Source of the DNA: Paenibacillus sp. 1781tsa1
Lineage (GTDB): Bacteria > Bacillota > Bacilli > Paenibacillales > Paenibacillaceae
Direction: 5' to 3'
Assembly: GCF_024159265.1 (NCBI RefSeq)
Contig: NZ_JAMYWY010000001.1
Coordinates: 4,278,001 to 4,342,000 of the forward strand
Length of the DNA stretch: 64,000 nucleotides
The notes beneath the pieces are model-generated. The model worked only from the letters and a program-made list of their open reading frames with translations. It ran no database searches and was not told the origin of the DNA. The translations under genes were made by a program, and so were the position numbers. Position 1 is the first letter of the stretch, and each line of letters opens with the position of its first letter. Shown here in pieces: positions 55,286-63,987 of the stretch.

Positions 55286-56302
55286 CTACTGCCCTTCCTG
55301 GAGGATGTGTTCTACCAGCTCGTCCAGCGGAACAGTTGCAAGGGCAATCGCCGTATCTGTCACCCCATAATAAATATAGAGCAGTCCATCTTTGACCACA
55401 TTTCCGGTTGGGAAGATGACATTGGGAATCTGGAACCCAAATTTCTCATAATACGTCTCTGGCTCCATAATAAAATGATGTGTCCGGGCAATGATTTTCT
55501 CGGGCTGCTCCAAATCCAGCAGCATGGCCCCCACACGGTAGACAATGCCCTCATCGACGCCATGATAGAGCACCAGCCAGCCCTTGTCCGTACGGATCGG
55601 GGGCGTAGAGCCCCCAATCTTCCGCGATTCCCAGGACAGATTCTGCGCGGTAGCGAGCAGCTTGGGCTCTTCCCAGGTAACGAGATCCTCGGAATAGGTA
55701 ATCCACATGGCCGCCTTATCCGTACCGTAGGCTTCCCCCACATATTCCTCAGGGCGGCGCAACAGTACGAATTTGCCGCCTATTTTCTCAGGGAACAGAA
55801 TGTTGTCCCGGTCATTAATATCAAGAGGTGTCGTGTCCGCCACAAACTCCCAATCCAGTAGATTATCTGATTTCAAAATGGAGGACCGGGTTAGCCAATG
55901 TCCCGCCTCGTCCCCCCACCCGTCCGGATATTCCGGAATAGAGCGAAGGGGGATGCCTGCCCCGGTAGGGTAATAACTCATGGCACAGGGACGAAGGGCG
56001 TAGTTCAGATAGAAGGTTCCGTCAATTTTGACAATCCGCGGGTCCTGCACACTACCATAAGGGAATCCCAGCATGTCTGGCGTCACAATGGGCTCATCCT
56101 TCACGTGGGTAAAGTTTATCCCGTCTTCACTCTCTAGCAGACCCAAATAATTTTTGCATGGAGTTAGGGAACCAGCAGTGCGCTCAATCATATAAAATTT
56201 ACCGTTATCGATGATGACAGCAGGGTTGAAAACCGTAACCTTACGCCATTCATAGTCGCCCGGGACAACAATGGGATTATTCGGATGTCTCGTGATTTGC
56301 AT
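55286..56302 (-). CDS. glycoside phosphorylase, GH130
   Basis: The 338-residue five-bladed beta-propeller protein has the GH130 signatures SVQDPRIV (catalytic Asp), RDNILFPEK, LVLYHGVD and IFPTGNVV. Family members phosphorolyse beta-mannosides such as mannosyl-glucose or beta-1,2/1,4-mannooligosaccharides; the specificity is not readable. It has no signal peptide, so it acts on imported sugar. ATG 56302 follows GGAGGAATAGAC. It is downstream of the binding-protein gene on the same strand and fits a mannoside import pathway. Confidence 0.9.
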   Translation of the reverse strand: MQITRHPNNPIVVPGDYEWRKVTVFNPAVIIDNGKFYMIERTAGSLTPCKNYLGLLESEDGINFTHVKDEPIVTPDMLGFPYGSVQDPRIVKIDGTFYLNYALRPCAMSYYPTGAGIPLRSIPEYPDGWGDEAGHWLTRSSILKSDNLLDWEFVADTTPLDINDRDNILFPEKIGGKFVLLRRPEEYVGEAYGTDKAAMWITYSEDLVTWEEPKLLATAQNLSWESRKIGGSTPPIRTDKGWLVLYHGVDEGIVYRVGAMLLDLEQPEKIIARTHHFIMEPETYYEKFGFQIPNVIFPTGNVVKDGLLYIYYGVTDTAIALATVPLDELVEHILQEGQ

Positions 56303-56399
56303 GTCTATTCCTCCTGCATCTGCATGAATGTTCAGGGACGCGTTGTAACCTTATATCTCATCTTTTATTTTTACAGCAACTTTCTTCGCATGGACCTGA

Positions 56400-58010
56400 T
56401 TAGTTGGATTTCCAACGATCATAGGCAGCCTGGTTGATTTCAACCATACGCTCTCCGCCCATTTTCTTGACCGTCGCCACATAATTGTCCCAACCCGTAA
56501 GTGGCTCGGCTCCAGTGATGAATTTCGCCTCCATCTGATTCACATATGTCTTCAAATCTGAATTCAGGCTGCTGATTTCGGTCTGCTCTTCCACGGTAAG
56601 GAACAGAGTCGGAAACGGAATCCGTGCGCCTTTATCAAGAAGCTTCTGCTTGGTCTCCTGCTCTACCCAGAGGTCAAAGTCTGTCTTCAACCCCTTATTA
56701 ATATCATCCATGGACAGGGTAGGAGCGGGAATGCCGTAGTTAGGTGTCAGCGTTGCCCGATAATCTTCCATTTCCTTACCATCGGGTACCGGCAAGTAAC
56801 GTTTGACCCGGTTATCTTTGTCAGTGTACTCCCAGAGAGTGCCCTCTGGACCTTTATTGAAGAACATGGCACCTTCATAGGAATAGAGATAGTCCACCCA
56901 GCGCATAGAGGCTTCCGGCGCAGGATTACTCTGCGTAATAGCAAAGGCGCCGCTTGTAATCCCCCTGTTCTTTGCAATCGCTGGAGCAGCAACTGATTCA
57001 CTGTGAACAGGTGCAAACATCGGATCCGCCGTCGAAGGTTCTCCACCTTTGCTCATGTAGGCATGCCAGTCCGAAAAGAGGGCGATTTGATTGTTCTGTG
57101 CTTTGGCCTTTTTTTGCTCCGCTGTTTGTGAGAAGCTCTCATGATCCAGCAGGTCTTCAGACCACAGGCGGTTCATATAAGTTAAATACTCCTTGTAGCC
57201 TTCTTCAAGTGGTGTGTAATGCACCTTGTCCGCATCGTCCACGTAAATTTCTTCTTCATAAATGCCGAAGGCACCCAGCAGCCATGTACGGATATCGCGG
57301 AGGTTCGCAGCGGGTGTTGTCACCGAGGAGATCGGAATTTCATCAGCTATGCCATTACCGTTGGGATCTTCCTCTTTCACACGTTTCAGATAGGTATACA
57401 GCTCCTCTGTTGTTTCGGGGAGTTTATCGATATTCAGCGCCTTTAGGAAGTCTCCGTTATACCACATTGGATTGCGGTACCAGTGCTGGCTAAGTTCAAC
57501 TACTGGCAAGGAATAGATATGCCCGTCCGGTGCAGTTATCGATTTGCGGACATCCGGATTCTCCTCCAACAGCGCCTTGAAATTCGGAGCATACTCTTCA
57601 ATCAGATCCTCCAGTGGAATGAGGATACCCTGCTCTCCGTAATTCATCTGCTCTGCAGTTGTCAAACCGGCAGCATAGAGGATATCTGGGTAATCTCCAC
57701 TGGCGAGCACCAGATTTTTCTTCGTTTCGAAGCTATCCTTCGGTGCGTTCTTGTATTCCAGCTTAATACCGGTCTTCTCTTGCATCTGCTGAAGCACCGC
57801 CATGTTCTCCCAGTTCTGAATCCCTACATCTGGCGCCATAAGCGACAAAGTAACGGGTTCATTCACAATCGGGAAACCTTCATTGTTCACAGCGACTTTT
57901 CCGAGATTGTTGTTCGCTTCACCTTCGTTTGAACTGCTGCAGCCTGCCAGTAATGTAATAACTAAAGCCGAAGACAGCAGCATCTTCCATGGCTTGCGTG
58001 TGGTTGGCAT
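56400..58010 (-). CDS. ABC transporter solute-binding lipoprotein (LplA-like)
   Basis: The 536-residue protein has a lipoprotein signal peptide with lipobox LLAGC (Cys23) and a Ser/Asn/Glu linker, followed by a type 1 binding fold. A calcium-type loop, EDPNGNGIADEIP, near residue 215 is typical of the Paenibacillus LplA/YtcQ group. It captures an oligosaccharide for the two permeases that follow. It starts at ATG 58010 behind GGGGAGG. Such systems use a shared MsmX-type ATPase, which is not in the window. Confidence 0.93.
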   Translation of the reverse strand: MPTTRKPWKMLLSSALVITLLAGCSSSNEGEANNNLGKVAVNNEGFPIVNEPVTLSLMAPDVGIQNWENMAVLQQMQEKTGIKLEYKNAPKDSFETKKNLVLASGDYPDILYAAGLTTAEQMNYGEQGILIPLEDLIEEYAPNFKALLEENPDVRKSITAPDGHIYSLPVVELSQHWYRNPMWYNGDFLKALNIDKLPETTEELYTYLKRVKEEDPNGNGIADEIPISSVTTPAANLRDIRTWLLGAFGIYEEEIYVDDADKVHYTPLEEGYKEYLTYMNRLWSEDLLDHESFSQTAEQKKAKAQNNQIALFSDWHAYMSKGGEPSTADPMFAPVHSESVAAPAIAKNRGITSGAFAITQSNPAPEASMRWVDYLYSYEGAMFFNKGPEGTLWEYTDKDNRVKRYLPVPDGKEMEDYRATLTPNYGIPAPTLSMDDINKGLKTDFDLWVEQETKQKLLDKGARIPFPTLFLTVEEQTEISSLNSDLKTYVNQMEAKFITGAEPLTGWDNYVATVKKMGGERMVEINQAAYDRWKSN

Positions 58011-58048
58011 TTATAATTCCTCCCCTGATTTCATCACATTTTAGCTGT

Positions 58049-58960
58049 TTAGCCTTTAACAGAGCCTATCATGACCCCTTGGACAAAGTAGCGCTGCAGG
58101 AACGGATAAATTGCCACAATGGGCAGTGTGGAGACAACAATGACTCCATATTTAATCAGGGATGCCGTTTCTGCCTTATTATTCATGGCGGTGGCCACCT
58201 CGCCGTTAATGGATGAGCCCGTCGTTTCCGCCGTCATTTCCTGAAGAACAAGGATCTGACGCAGAACCATCTGCAGCGGATACTTCGCTTCATCATTTAA
58301 ATAGATCAGAGACGGGAAGTAGCTGTTCCAGTGGCTAACCCCATAGAACAGGGCCATAACCGCTACAATCGGTGCCGACAGCGGCAGAACAATGCGAATG
58401 AACAGCTTTAGATTCGTACAGCCGTCAATGTGCGCTGCTTCCTGAAGTTCTTTCGGAATGGTCGTCTGAAAAAAGGTGCGGGCCACGACGATATTCCAGA
58501 CCGAAGCGGCCACCGGCAGAATTAATGCCCACATGCTGTTCATGAGTCCAAGGTTCTTAACCAGCAGATACGTCGGCACTATTCCGCCACTGAAGAACAT
58601 CGTGAACAGAATGAGGCCCATGAACAACTGGCGCCCGACAAAATCAGATCTGCTGAGCGCATACGAGGCCGGCAGAGTGACGGCGAGATTGAGCAGAGTG
58701 CCCACAACTGTGTAAATAATGGTGTTCCAGTAACCACTCCATATCTTCGGGTTCTCAAACACAAGTTTGTAGCCGTCCAGTGTTACATTCTTCGGAAACA
58801 ACCACATCGCTCCCGAATTGACATCCTGCGGCGAACTGATTGAAGCGCTAAGAATATAGATGAGCGGATAGAGAACAACCAGCATTGCCAGACCCAGATA
58901 AATATAAGTGCTGATCAAAAAAAGCTTGTCCCCCCTGGATTCTTTCATCGCAGTAACCAA
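58049..58960 (-). CDS. carbohydrate ABC transporter permease (LplC-like)
   Basis: The 303-residue inner-membrane permease has about six membrane helices and the EAA loop ELQEAAHIDGCTNLKLFIRI (EAA...G), ending in the VMIGSVKG usual for LplC. Start is open: TTG 58960 lies 9 bases after AAAGGAG, and ATG 58948 is less well placed. It follows the LplB-like gene. Confidence 0.93.
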   Translation of the reverse strand: MVTAMKESRGDKLFLISTYIYLGLAMLVVLYPLIYILSASISSPQDVNSGAMWLFPKNVTLDGYKLVFENPKIWSGYWNTIIYTVVGTLLNLAVTLPASYALSRSDFVGRQLFMGLILFTMFFSGGIVPTYLLVKNLGLMNSMWALILPVAASVWNIVVARTFFQTTIPKELQEAAHIDGCTNLKLFIRIVLPLSAPIVAVMALFYGVSHWNSYFPSLIYLNDEAKYPLQMVLRQILVLQEMTAETTGSSINGEVATAMNNKAETASLIKYGVIVVSTLPIVAIYPFLQRYFVQGVMIGSVKG

Positions 58961-58976
58961 AGACTTCAACTCCTTT

Positions 58977-59927
58977 CTACCAGAGGCTGTTCTCACTGGT
59001 GCGTTTGGCGATCTGGTTGACTGTAACAAGCAAAATAACGTTGACTACCGAGTTGAACAATCCGACAGCTGTTGAGAAGCTATACTGGGCGTTCACCAAA
59101 CCGGCGCGGTATACATAGGTGGAAATTACATCGGATGCTTCCATATTGAGTGAATTCTGCAGCAGCAGAATCTTCTCGAAACCAAGACCCAGTATATTAC
59201 CCATATTCAAGATCAGCATGATCGTAATCGTGGGTAATATCGTCGGCAGATTGATATGCAGCACCCGTTTCATTCGGCTTGCTCCATCCATAATGGCTGC
59301 TTCATGGAGCTGGGGATCTACGCCTGACAGGGCTGCGAGATAAATAATGGTTCCCCACCCGGTGCTCTGCCAGACGCCGGAGAATACATACACCGTCTTA
59401 AACCATGCGGGATCAGTCAGAAACTGTGCTGGTTCAAGACCAATGAATTCGATGAACCGGACAATCATTCCGCTTGAGGGTGATAAAAAGGTAATGATCA
59501 TACCTGCCATGACAACTACAGAAATGAAATGGGGTGCATAGGTGACCGTCTGGACCGATTTCTTGAACGGGCCGTTGCGGACTTCATTGAAAGCCAGTGC
59601 CAATATGATAGGCAGCGGAAATCCAATGGCAAGTTCATAGAAGCTGATACTGAATGTGTTCCAGAGCAGATCCCAGAAAAAATAAGAATTGAAGAACCGT
59701 TCAAAATGGTCAAAATCAACCCATTCGCTGCCTGTAATTCCTTTTGAAGGTACGAAATTCTTAAAAGCAATCTGAATGCCGTACATCGGACCATAATGGA
59801 AAATAAGGAAATACAACAACGCGGGAAGCATGAACAGATAAAGCTCCCAGTTTTTCCAAATTCTCTTGCCAAGGGAGTTCTTCTTCAATGAAGGATTTAC
59901 GGATACTACTGTGTGACTCTCCTTCAC
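58977..59927 (-). CDS. carbohydrate ABC transporter permease (LplB-like)
   Basis: The 316-residue permease has about six membrane helices and the EAA loop QLHEAAIMDGASRMKRVLHI. I prefer GTG 59927, which follows AAAGGAG with 7-base spacing, over ATG 59954 with a poor ribosome site. It is the first gene of the importer operon and pairs with the LplC-like permease. Confidence 0.93.
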   Translation of the reverse strand: MKESHTVVSVNPSLKKNSLGKRIWKNWELYLFMLPALLYFLIFHYGPMYGIQIAFKNFVPSKGITGSEWVDFDHFERFFNSYFFWDLLWNTFSISFYELAIGFPLPIILALAFNEVRNGPFKKSVQTVTYAPHFISVVVMAGMIITFLSPSSGMIVRFIEFIGLEPAQFLTDPAWFKTVYVFSGVWQSTGWGTIIYLAALSGVDPQLHEAAIMDGASRMKRVLHINLPTILPTITIMLILNMGNILGLGFEKILLLQNSLNMEASDVISTYVYRAGLVNAQYSFSTAVGLFNSVVNVILLVTVNQIAKRTSENSLW

Positions 59928-60000
59928 TCTCTCACTCCTTTCTATGTCTTTCATTACCTACGGTTACGTTGCTACTTTGCATTCTTGCTGACTCCCTTTT

Positions 60001-60014
60001 TGGTAACGCTTACA
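60001..60014 (-). promoter_or_regulatory. cre-like site at the importer operon promoter
   Basis: The minus strand TGTAAGCGTTACCA matches the CcpA cre consensus TGWAANCGNTNWCA at 13 of 14 positions. A TATACT box at 60026-60021 places it at about the transcription start, where CcpA would repress. The -35 is weak. The rest of 59955-60328 shows no gene. Confidence 0.55.
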
Positions 60015-60328
60015 ATCCGAAGTATAGTGAAACGAAGCTGACACGGTAAATATGTAGGTTCTGCATTGTCACGATAAGGTGTGCAAAACCGCGCTACTGC
60101 GGTACTTTTCGTTCAGCCCTGTTGTGGATGGTTGCAGATGGAGCAAGGCTGTAAATATGTGAATTACGAACCTCCTCCACGTTGCAAAAGAAACATATTG
60201 TGATCACCGAGCAAGAATTCAAACGTTTGTTATGAGTAACTGATCAATACTTTGATAAAAAAAAGCTGTTGCGGAGGACGTTACGTCACAATCTACAATG
60301 AAAAAAATGTGATAAAGGAGTTTTCATT

Positions 60329-60937
60329 ATGTCTGAAACCCATGCAAAGGAACATTACAAAATACTGTTGATCGCATTACTAACGCAATCAGCTTTTCTA
60401 TTAATTGGATTTATTTTTATTGGTTTATTTAAGTGGGGAGAAATGTTGCCATTTATAGCTTCCTTATTCATGCCAGACAAAATTAGTATGTTATCCGCAA
60501 TCATCATTGGTCTTATTTTTAGTTTTTTTATTACTACGATTGTTCTAATTACATTTGTCAGAACAAGAACAGAACTCCCTAAGACCGAGGGGTCAGATGT
60601 GATTAAAAAAATAATGATCCAACCAAGCGGTATAGCTTTAACGGCGATAGGTGGTATATTTGAAGAATTCTTTTTTAGAGGTGTCCTGATCGGATTATTT
60701 ATTGGCTATTCTTTGTTCGTGGATTGGCTCGTCATTCTAATAAGCACTTTTCTATTCTGGATAATACATGTTCCTCAATATAAAGGAGCTACGGGTATCC
60801 TTATCGTTGTGTTTGTAAATGGTTTGATTTTTGCTCTACTCTTTTATTTTACGGGGTCGTTAATTCCCCCAATCCTTGCCCATGTCATTTATAATATTTC
60901 TATTGGAATTATTCTGGCACGAAAATACAAGAACTGA
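60329..60937 (+). CDS. CPBP-family intramembrane metalloprotease
   Basis: The 202-residue membrane protein has about five hydrophobic helices and the CPBP/Abi motifs EEFFFRG (two Glu and Arg), FWIIHVP and HVIYN. These are CAAX-protease-like proteins, some involved in bacteriocin self-immunity or signalling. The next gene is a MerR regulator on the same strand, 23 bases away, forming a small operon. ATG 60329 follows AAAGGAGTTTTC. Base use is AT-rich compared with neighbours. Confidence 0.88.
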   Translation: MSETHAKEHYKILLIALLTQSAFLLIGFIFIGLFKWGEMLPFIASLFMPDKISMLSAIIIGLIFSFFITTIVLITFVRTRTELPKTEGSDVIKKIMIQPSGIALTAIGGIFEEFFFRGVLIGLFIGYSLFVDWLVILISTFLFWIIHVPQYKGATGILIVVFVNGLIFALLFYFTGSLIPPILAHVIYNISIGIILARKYKN

Positions 60938-60960
60938 TTATTTGAAAAGAGGGACGTTAG

Positions 60961-61707
60961 ATGCGATTAACAGTGAGTAAATTTGCAAAGCTGGCGGACA
61001 CAACAGTTCGTACGTTAAGACATTACCGACAACTTGGCATATTGGTTCCCTCACAAAAGAACGAAAATGATCATTATGTATATATAAATGAGGATTTTAA
61101 AAGGCTGCATGAAATCCAATTATTACAAAGTCTAGGACTTTCATTAAACGAGATTAAAGCCAGTTTTGAAGATCCACAATATTCTTTTGATGAGCTAATT
61201 AGAGTTCAAGAACAATCGCTTAAACATCGGAGAAAAGCTATTGATTGTTCTTTAGCATTAATTAAACGAATAAAACTGTTAACGGAAAAAGATCAATTTA
61301 ATGAATTAAACTCAGAATTGCTCATGTTACTTATGAACTCGATGCGTGTTGAGGAGGACCAAAAGAAGCTGCTTCAAAAGTATGTTTCTACGGATATTAT
61401 TGAAAAGGTGTTCCCAGAGGATAGCTCTAAGCAAACTTACTTGGATGAACAATTATACAATTTGCTATTGCTTGTCCATCGAGCTACCATACACGATCTT
61501 AAACCAGATCATCCTTCCATACAGCAACAGTTGAAAGACATTATTGCAAATACCCAATTAAATCAACTGATTCTCCATGACGAAGAAAAGAACGAAGAAC
61601 TCTATAGAAACGTAAAACCCTATGAGTCGTTGATCCCTAAGCATACCATGGATTTTTTGACAGAAGCATTTGAGGTATTAAATACGAAGAAGAAATCTTC
61701 TCTATAG
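60961..61707 (+). CDS. MerR-family transcriptional regulator
   Basis: The 248-residue regulator has a MerR helix-turn-helix (VSKFAKLADTTVRTLRHYRQ, LGILVPSQKNENDHYVYINE) and a long coiled-coil and helical C-terminal region without the cysteines of metal sensors. It probably controls the preceding protease gene or itself, in response to an unknown ligand. It starts at ATG 60961 after GAGGGACGTTAG. Confidence 0.88.
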   Translation: MRLTVSKFAKLADTTVRTLRHYRQLGILVPSQKNENDHYVYINEDFKRLHEIQLLQSLGLSLNEIKASFEDPQYSFDELIRVQEQSLKHRRKAIDCSLALIKRIKLLTEKDQFNELNSELLMLLMNSMRVEEDQKKLLQKYVSTDIIEKVFPEDSSKQTYLDEQLYNLLLLVHRATIHDLKPDHPSIQQQLKDIIANTQLNQLILHDEEKNEELYRNVKPYESLIPKHTMDFLTEAFEVLNTKKKSSL

Positions 61708-61871
61708 GATCTTGATAACTACCAATACAACTCTGGAAGTCATTGCATCATTCATGAGAAAAACTACGCCTTTCACCAAGCCTAAACATCTCAAGTTTAC
61801 CGGAAGGCTCTTGGCGGTTCTCGCTACGGATAGGAGGTTTGAACCTAAGAGACGGTTCGACAAACGCAAAT

Positions 61872-61903
61872 GGAACGAAGCAGAATACACTCTGCTTCGT
61901 TCC
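61872..61903 (+). terminator. hairpin after the MerR gene
   Basis: GGAACGAAGCAG (61872-61883) and CTGCTTCGTTCC (61892-61903) form a perfect 12-bp stem with an 8-base loop, followed by GTTT. It lies 165 bases after the MerR stop and 35 bases from the end of the converging glycosidase gene. The rest of this gap shows no supported gene. Confidence 0.65.
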
Positions 61904-61938
61904 GTTTAAACAATCGGTATGGCAAGTTTTCCTCCCCT

Positions 61939-63291
61939 TCATTGAATAGAAAACACTTCTTTTTTCAACAATTCTTCTGGCGTCTGCCCTATCACATCAC
62001 TATGAAAATAATCGCGTATAATGCCATCTTCAAGATAGTTGGCGATCGACACCATAATCATTCCTTGATCCAGTGCCAGATAAGCTTTCGTAATTTCTCC
62101 TGTTTCAACATTGACTGAGTCATAGAGACCATATTTACCGACCATTTTGAATTTCTTTAAAGCTTTAATGTTCTTTCGAACAGCTTCAGGGGCATAATCC
62201 AGGGCGAGGAATGTTGCGTGTGCTGTAACCGTTGCTCCATCTTTATAACCTGAGGTCCCTAACGGCGTTGCTGCAAACTCACTGTAACCTGTCGGAGTTG
62301 CAGAAGGTGAAAAGCCCCATGCGGCATACCCTTTTTCTTTGGCATATTCGATTTGCAATTCAACATGACGCTGATTGTTCAAGCCCAAAGCTTGAGTACC
62401 CAGTTCTTGTTCCTTTATGACCATACCGGGCATAAGAGCTTCAAACATACTGCCTCCCCAGCTTGGCACGAACTTTTTATCCTTGTATACATAACTTCCT
62501 TCAAACACATCCACTCCATCGTACTTAACGGATTTGCCTTGAGGAATCTGAGCTTGCCAATCCCATTCTTGAGGTAATGTGCGATACATCTTCCACCAAT
62601 GCTCTTGGGGAACGTCACCTTTCCCAATGGCAATATAGCTGCCTACACGTGGTTCCGTGTAAAACATTCCATAATGGTGATCCGTCAGTGCGCCTTTAGC
62701 CACATCATAGCCTCCGCGGAATTGGCCGACTTCAGGATCATATAACGGAGTATAATTCATATTTGTAACCAACTTGCTTGTTTTCCCATGAAGTTCTTCA
62801 TAGGCTTGCCCAACAACAATTAAACCAGCGGATAACCAGCCATTATCGACTTGAGAAATAAATTGTCCCCAATCTTTCTTCACTGAACCGTCATCTGTGT
62901 TATACCAGTTATAAAATAGGCCGTTCCACTTTTCTAACTTTTCGAGGGAATTGATAGTCGTTTGCAGACGATGTACAGCTTCTTTCTTTGAAATAATGCC
63001 TAATTGTTGCGCTGAAACGGTGCTCATCATATACATGGCAATGTTCGTGGGCGAGGTACGTTTAGCTTCTTCTGTCCCGTTTTCAGTGAGCCGAACTTCA
63101 TCGTAAGTCAAGCCAGTGTTCTGATCCGTATAGTCCTCAAAATACAAATAGGTCTTATATGCAATCGCTTTCAACTCTGCTCGAAATCCAATTAAATTGT
63201 TTGAGTCACCTGCTGAGGCCATAGGAGTTAAAGCTAAATTAGTGAGCAGACAAAAAGTTAAAATGAAGCTGAATATTTTTGCTTTTTTCAT
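61939..63291 (-). CDS. secreted glycoamylase-fold glycosidase (GH144-like)
   Basis: The 450-residue protein has a signal peptide (MKKAKIFSFILTFCLLTNLA, cleavage near MASAGD) and an (alpha/alpha)6-type catalytic domain with PSWGGSMFEALMPGMV and the WWKMYRTLP region, the hallmark of the glycoamylase (PF10091)/GH144 group. Characterised GH144 enzymes are endo-beta-1,2-glucanases, so the enzyme may act on beta-1,2-glucan or a related glucan outside the cell; specificity is inferred. ATG 63291 follows GGGAGAACATC. Two GAAACGTTTC operators precede it. Confidence 0.85.
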   Translation of the reverse strand: MKKAKIFSFILTFCLLTNLALTPMASAGDSNNLIGFRAELKAIAYKTYLYFEDYTDQNTGLTYDEVRLTENGTEEAKRTSPTNIAMYMMSTVSAQQLGIISKKEAVHRLQTTINSLEKLEKWNGLFYNWYNTDDGSVKKDWGQFISQVDNGWLSAGLIVVGQAYEELHGKTSKLVTNMNYTPLYDPEVGQFRGGYDVAKGALTDHHYGMFYTEPRVGSYIAIGKGDVPQEHWWKMYRTLPQEWDWQAQIPQGKSVKYDGVDVFEGSYVYKDKKFVPSWGGSMFEALMPGMVIKEQELGTQALGLNNQRHVELQIEYAKEKGYAAWGFSPSATPTGYSEFAATPLGTSGYKDGATVTAHATFLALDYAPEAVRKNIKALKKFKMVGKYGLYDSVNVETGEITKAYLALDQGMIMVSIANYLEDGIIRDYFHSDVIGQTPEELLKKEVFSIQ

Positions 63292-63314
63292 GATGTTCTC
63301 CCTTCAAATGGATT

Positions 63315-63326
63315 CGAAACGTTTCG
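63315..63326. promoter_or_regulatory. LacI-type operator O1 at the glycosidase promoter
   Basis: CGAAACGTTTCG is a perfect 12-bp palindrome just downstream of a promoter (TTGTTT at 63364-63359, 16-base spacer, TATGAT at 63342-63337, minus strand). Palindromes with a central CG are typical of LacI/GalR-family binding sites. The regulator is not in the window. Confidence 0.7.
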
Positions 63327-63336
63327 TGTATATGTT

Positions 63337-63364
63337 ATCATAAATTTCCCATTTCCGTAAACAA
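63337..63364 (-). promoter_or_regulatory. candidate promoter of the glycosidase gene
   Basis: TTGTTT, a 16-base spacer and TATGAT on the minus strand place the transcription start near 63330, about 40 bases before the gene. Confidence 0.5.
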
Positions 63365-63421
63365 GAAAATAAAACGCTTACAAATACTGATTATCATAAA
63401 GATGATTTATAAATTTTAATT

Positions 63422-63432
63422 CGAAACGTTTC
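63422..63432. promoter_or_regulatory. second LacI-type operator O2
   Basis: CGAAACGTTTC repeats the core of O1 with the GAAACGTTTC centres 107 bases apart, compatible with DNA looping between the two sites. Between them only the promoter and AT-rich sequence are seen; a TGTAAGCGTTTTA segment near 63370-63384 is weakly cre-like. Confidence 0.6.
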
Positions 63433-63581
63433 ATTAAATATGCCATTTGCATTTTCATTGGAACTGAGTTGCTCTGGTTCAGGATGGGGATGGGTGAGAT
63501 AATATCAAAGCTGCATACATGGTATTTGTCGCCACGGTTTTTCATATGATATTTCTCCTATATTAGAATGTTCATATTAGT

Positions 63582-63617
63582 AAAAACCTCTTCCGCATGT
63601 TAATTAGGAAAGAGGTT
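63582..63617 (-). terminator. terminator after the edge protein gene
   Basis: On the minus strand AACCTCTTTCC and GGAAGAGGTT (63617-63585) pair with one bulge and are followed by TTTTACT. It lies about 25 bases after the stop of the 63643-63987 gene. Confidence 0.65.
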
Positions 63618-63642
63618 AATAGAATTTCCGTATACAATCCAT

Positions 63643-63987
63643 CTAATTCAGGGTACCTTCTAAAAGTGCAACAGGATCCGCCATGAATTCTTCAAATGTA
63701 CCTATCGTTCCGTGTTCTTGATGTTCAATGTCTGCATATCCAATCATTTTTTCACTCGGATTCCAGACAATCAGGATATGTGAGTATTGATCGATGTTCG
63801 AGGAAATACGTAGCAGCTTCTGTCTGCCCATTTTCATCTCCACGGTATCGATTAAATGAAAGAATTCTATATACCGGATACCTAATTCATTATCTGGCAA
63901 GTCCATTCTTCTCTTACTGCTAGTTAGAAAATCAATAAGTTGCTGTGGGAGTTTATAAGACTTTAAAGCATGCAATTTGTTGCTCAT
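63643..63987 (-). CDS. SUKH (SMI1/KNR4)-like small protein, possibly 5'-truncated by the window
   Basis: The 114-residue protein has LPQQLIDFLTSS at the start and ends IVWNPSEKMIGYADIEHQ...FEEFMADPVALLEG, the C-terminal pattern of SUKH-type immunity proteins. The frame has no stop between the ATG at 63987 and the window edge, and no ribosome site is visible there, so the true start may lie outside. If an immunity protein, a toxin gene should be nearby to the right. The family link is moderate. Confidence 0.6.
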   Translation of the reverse strand: MSNKLHALKSYKLPQQLIDFLTSSKRRMDLPDNELGIRYIEFFHLIDTVEMKMGRQKLLRISSNIDQYSHILIVWNPSEKMIGYADIEHQEHGTIGTFEEFMADPVALLEGTLN

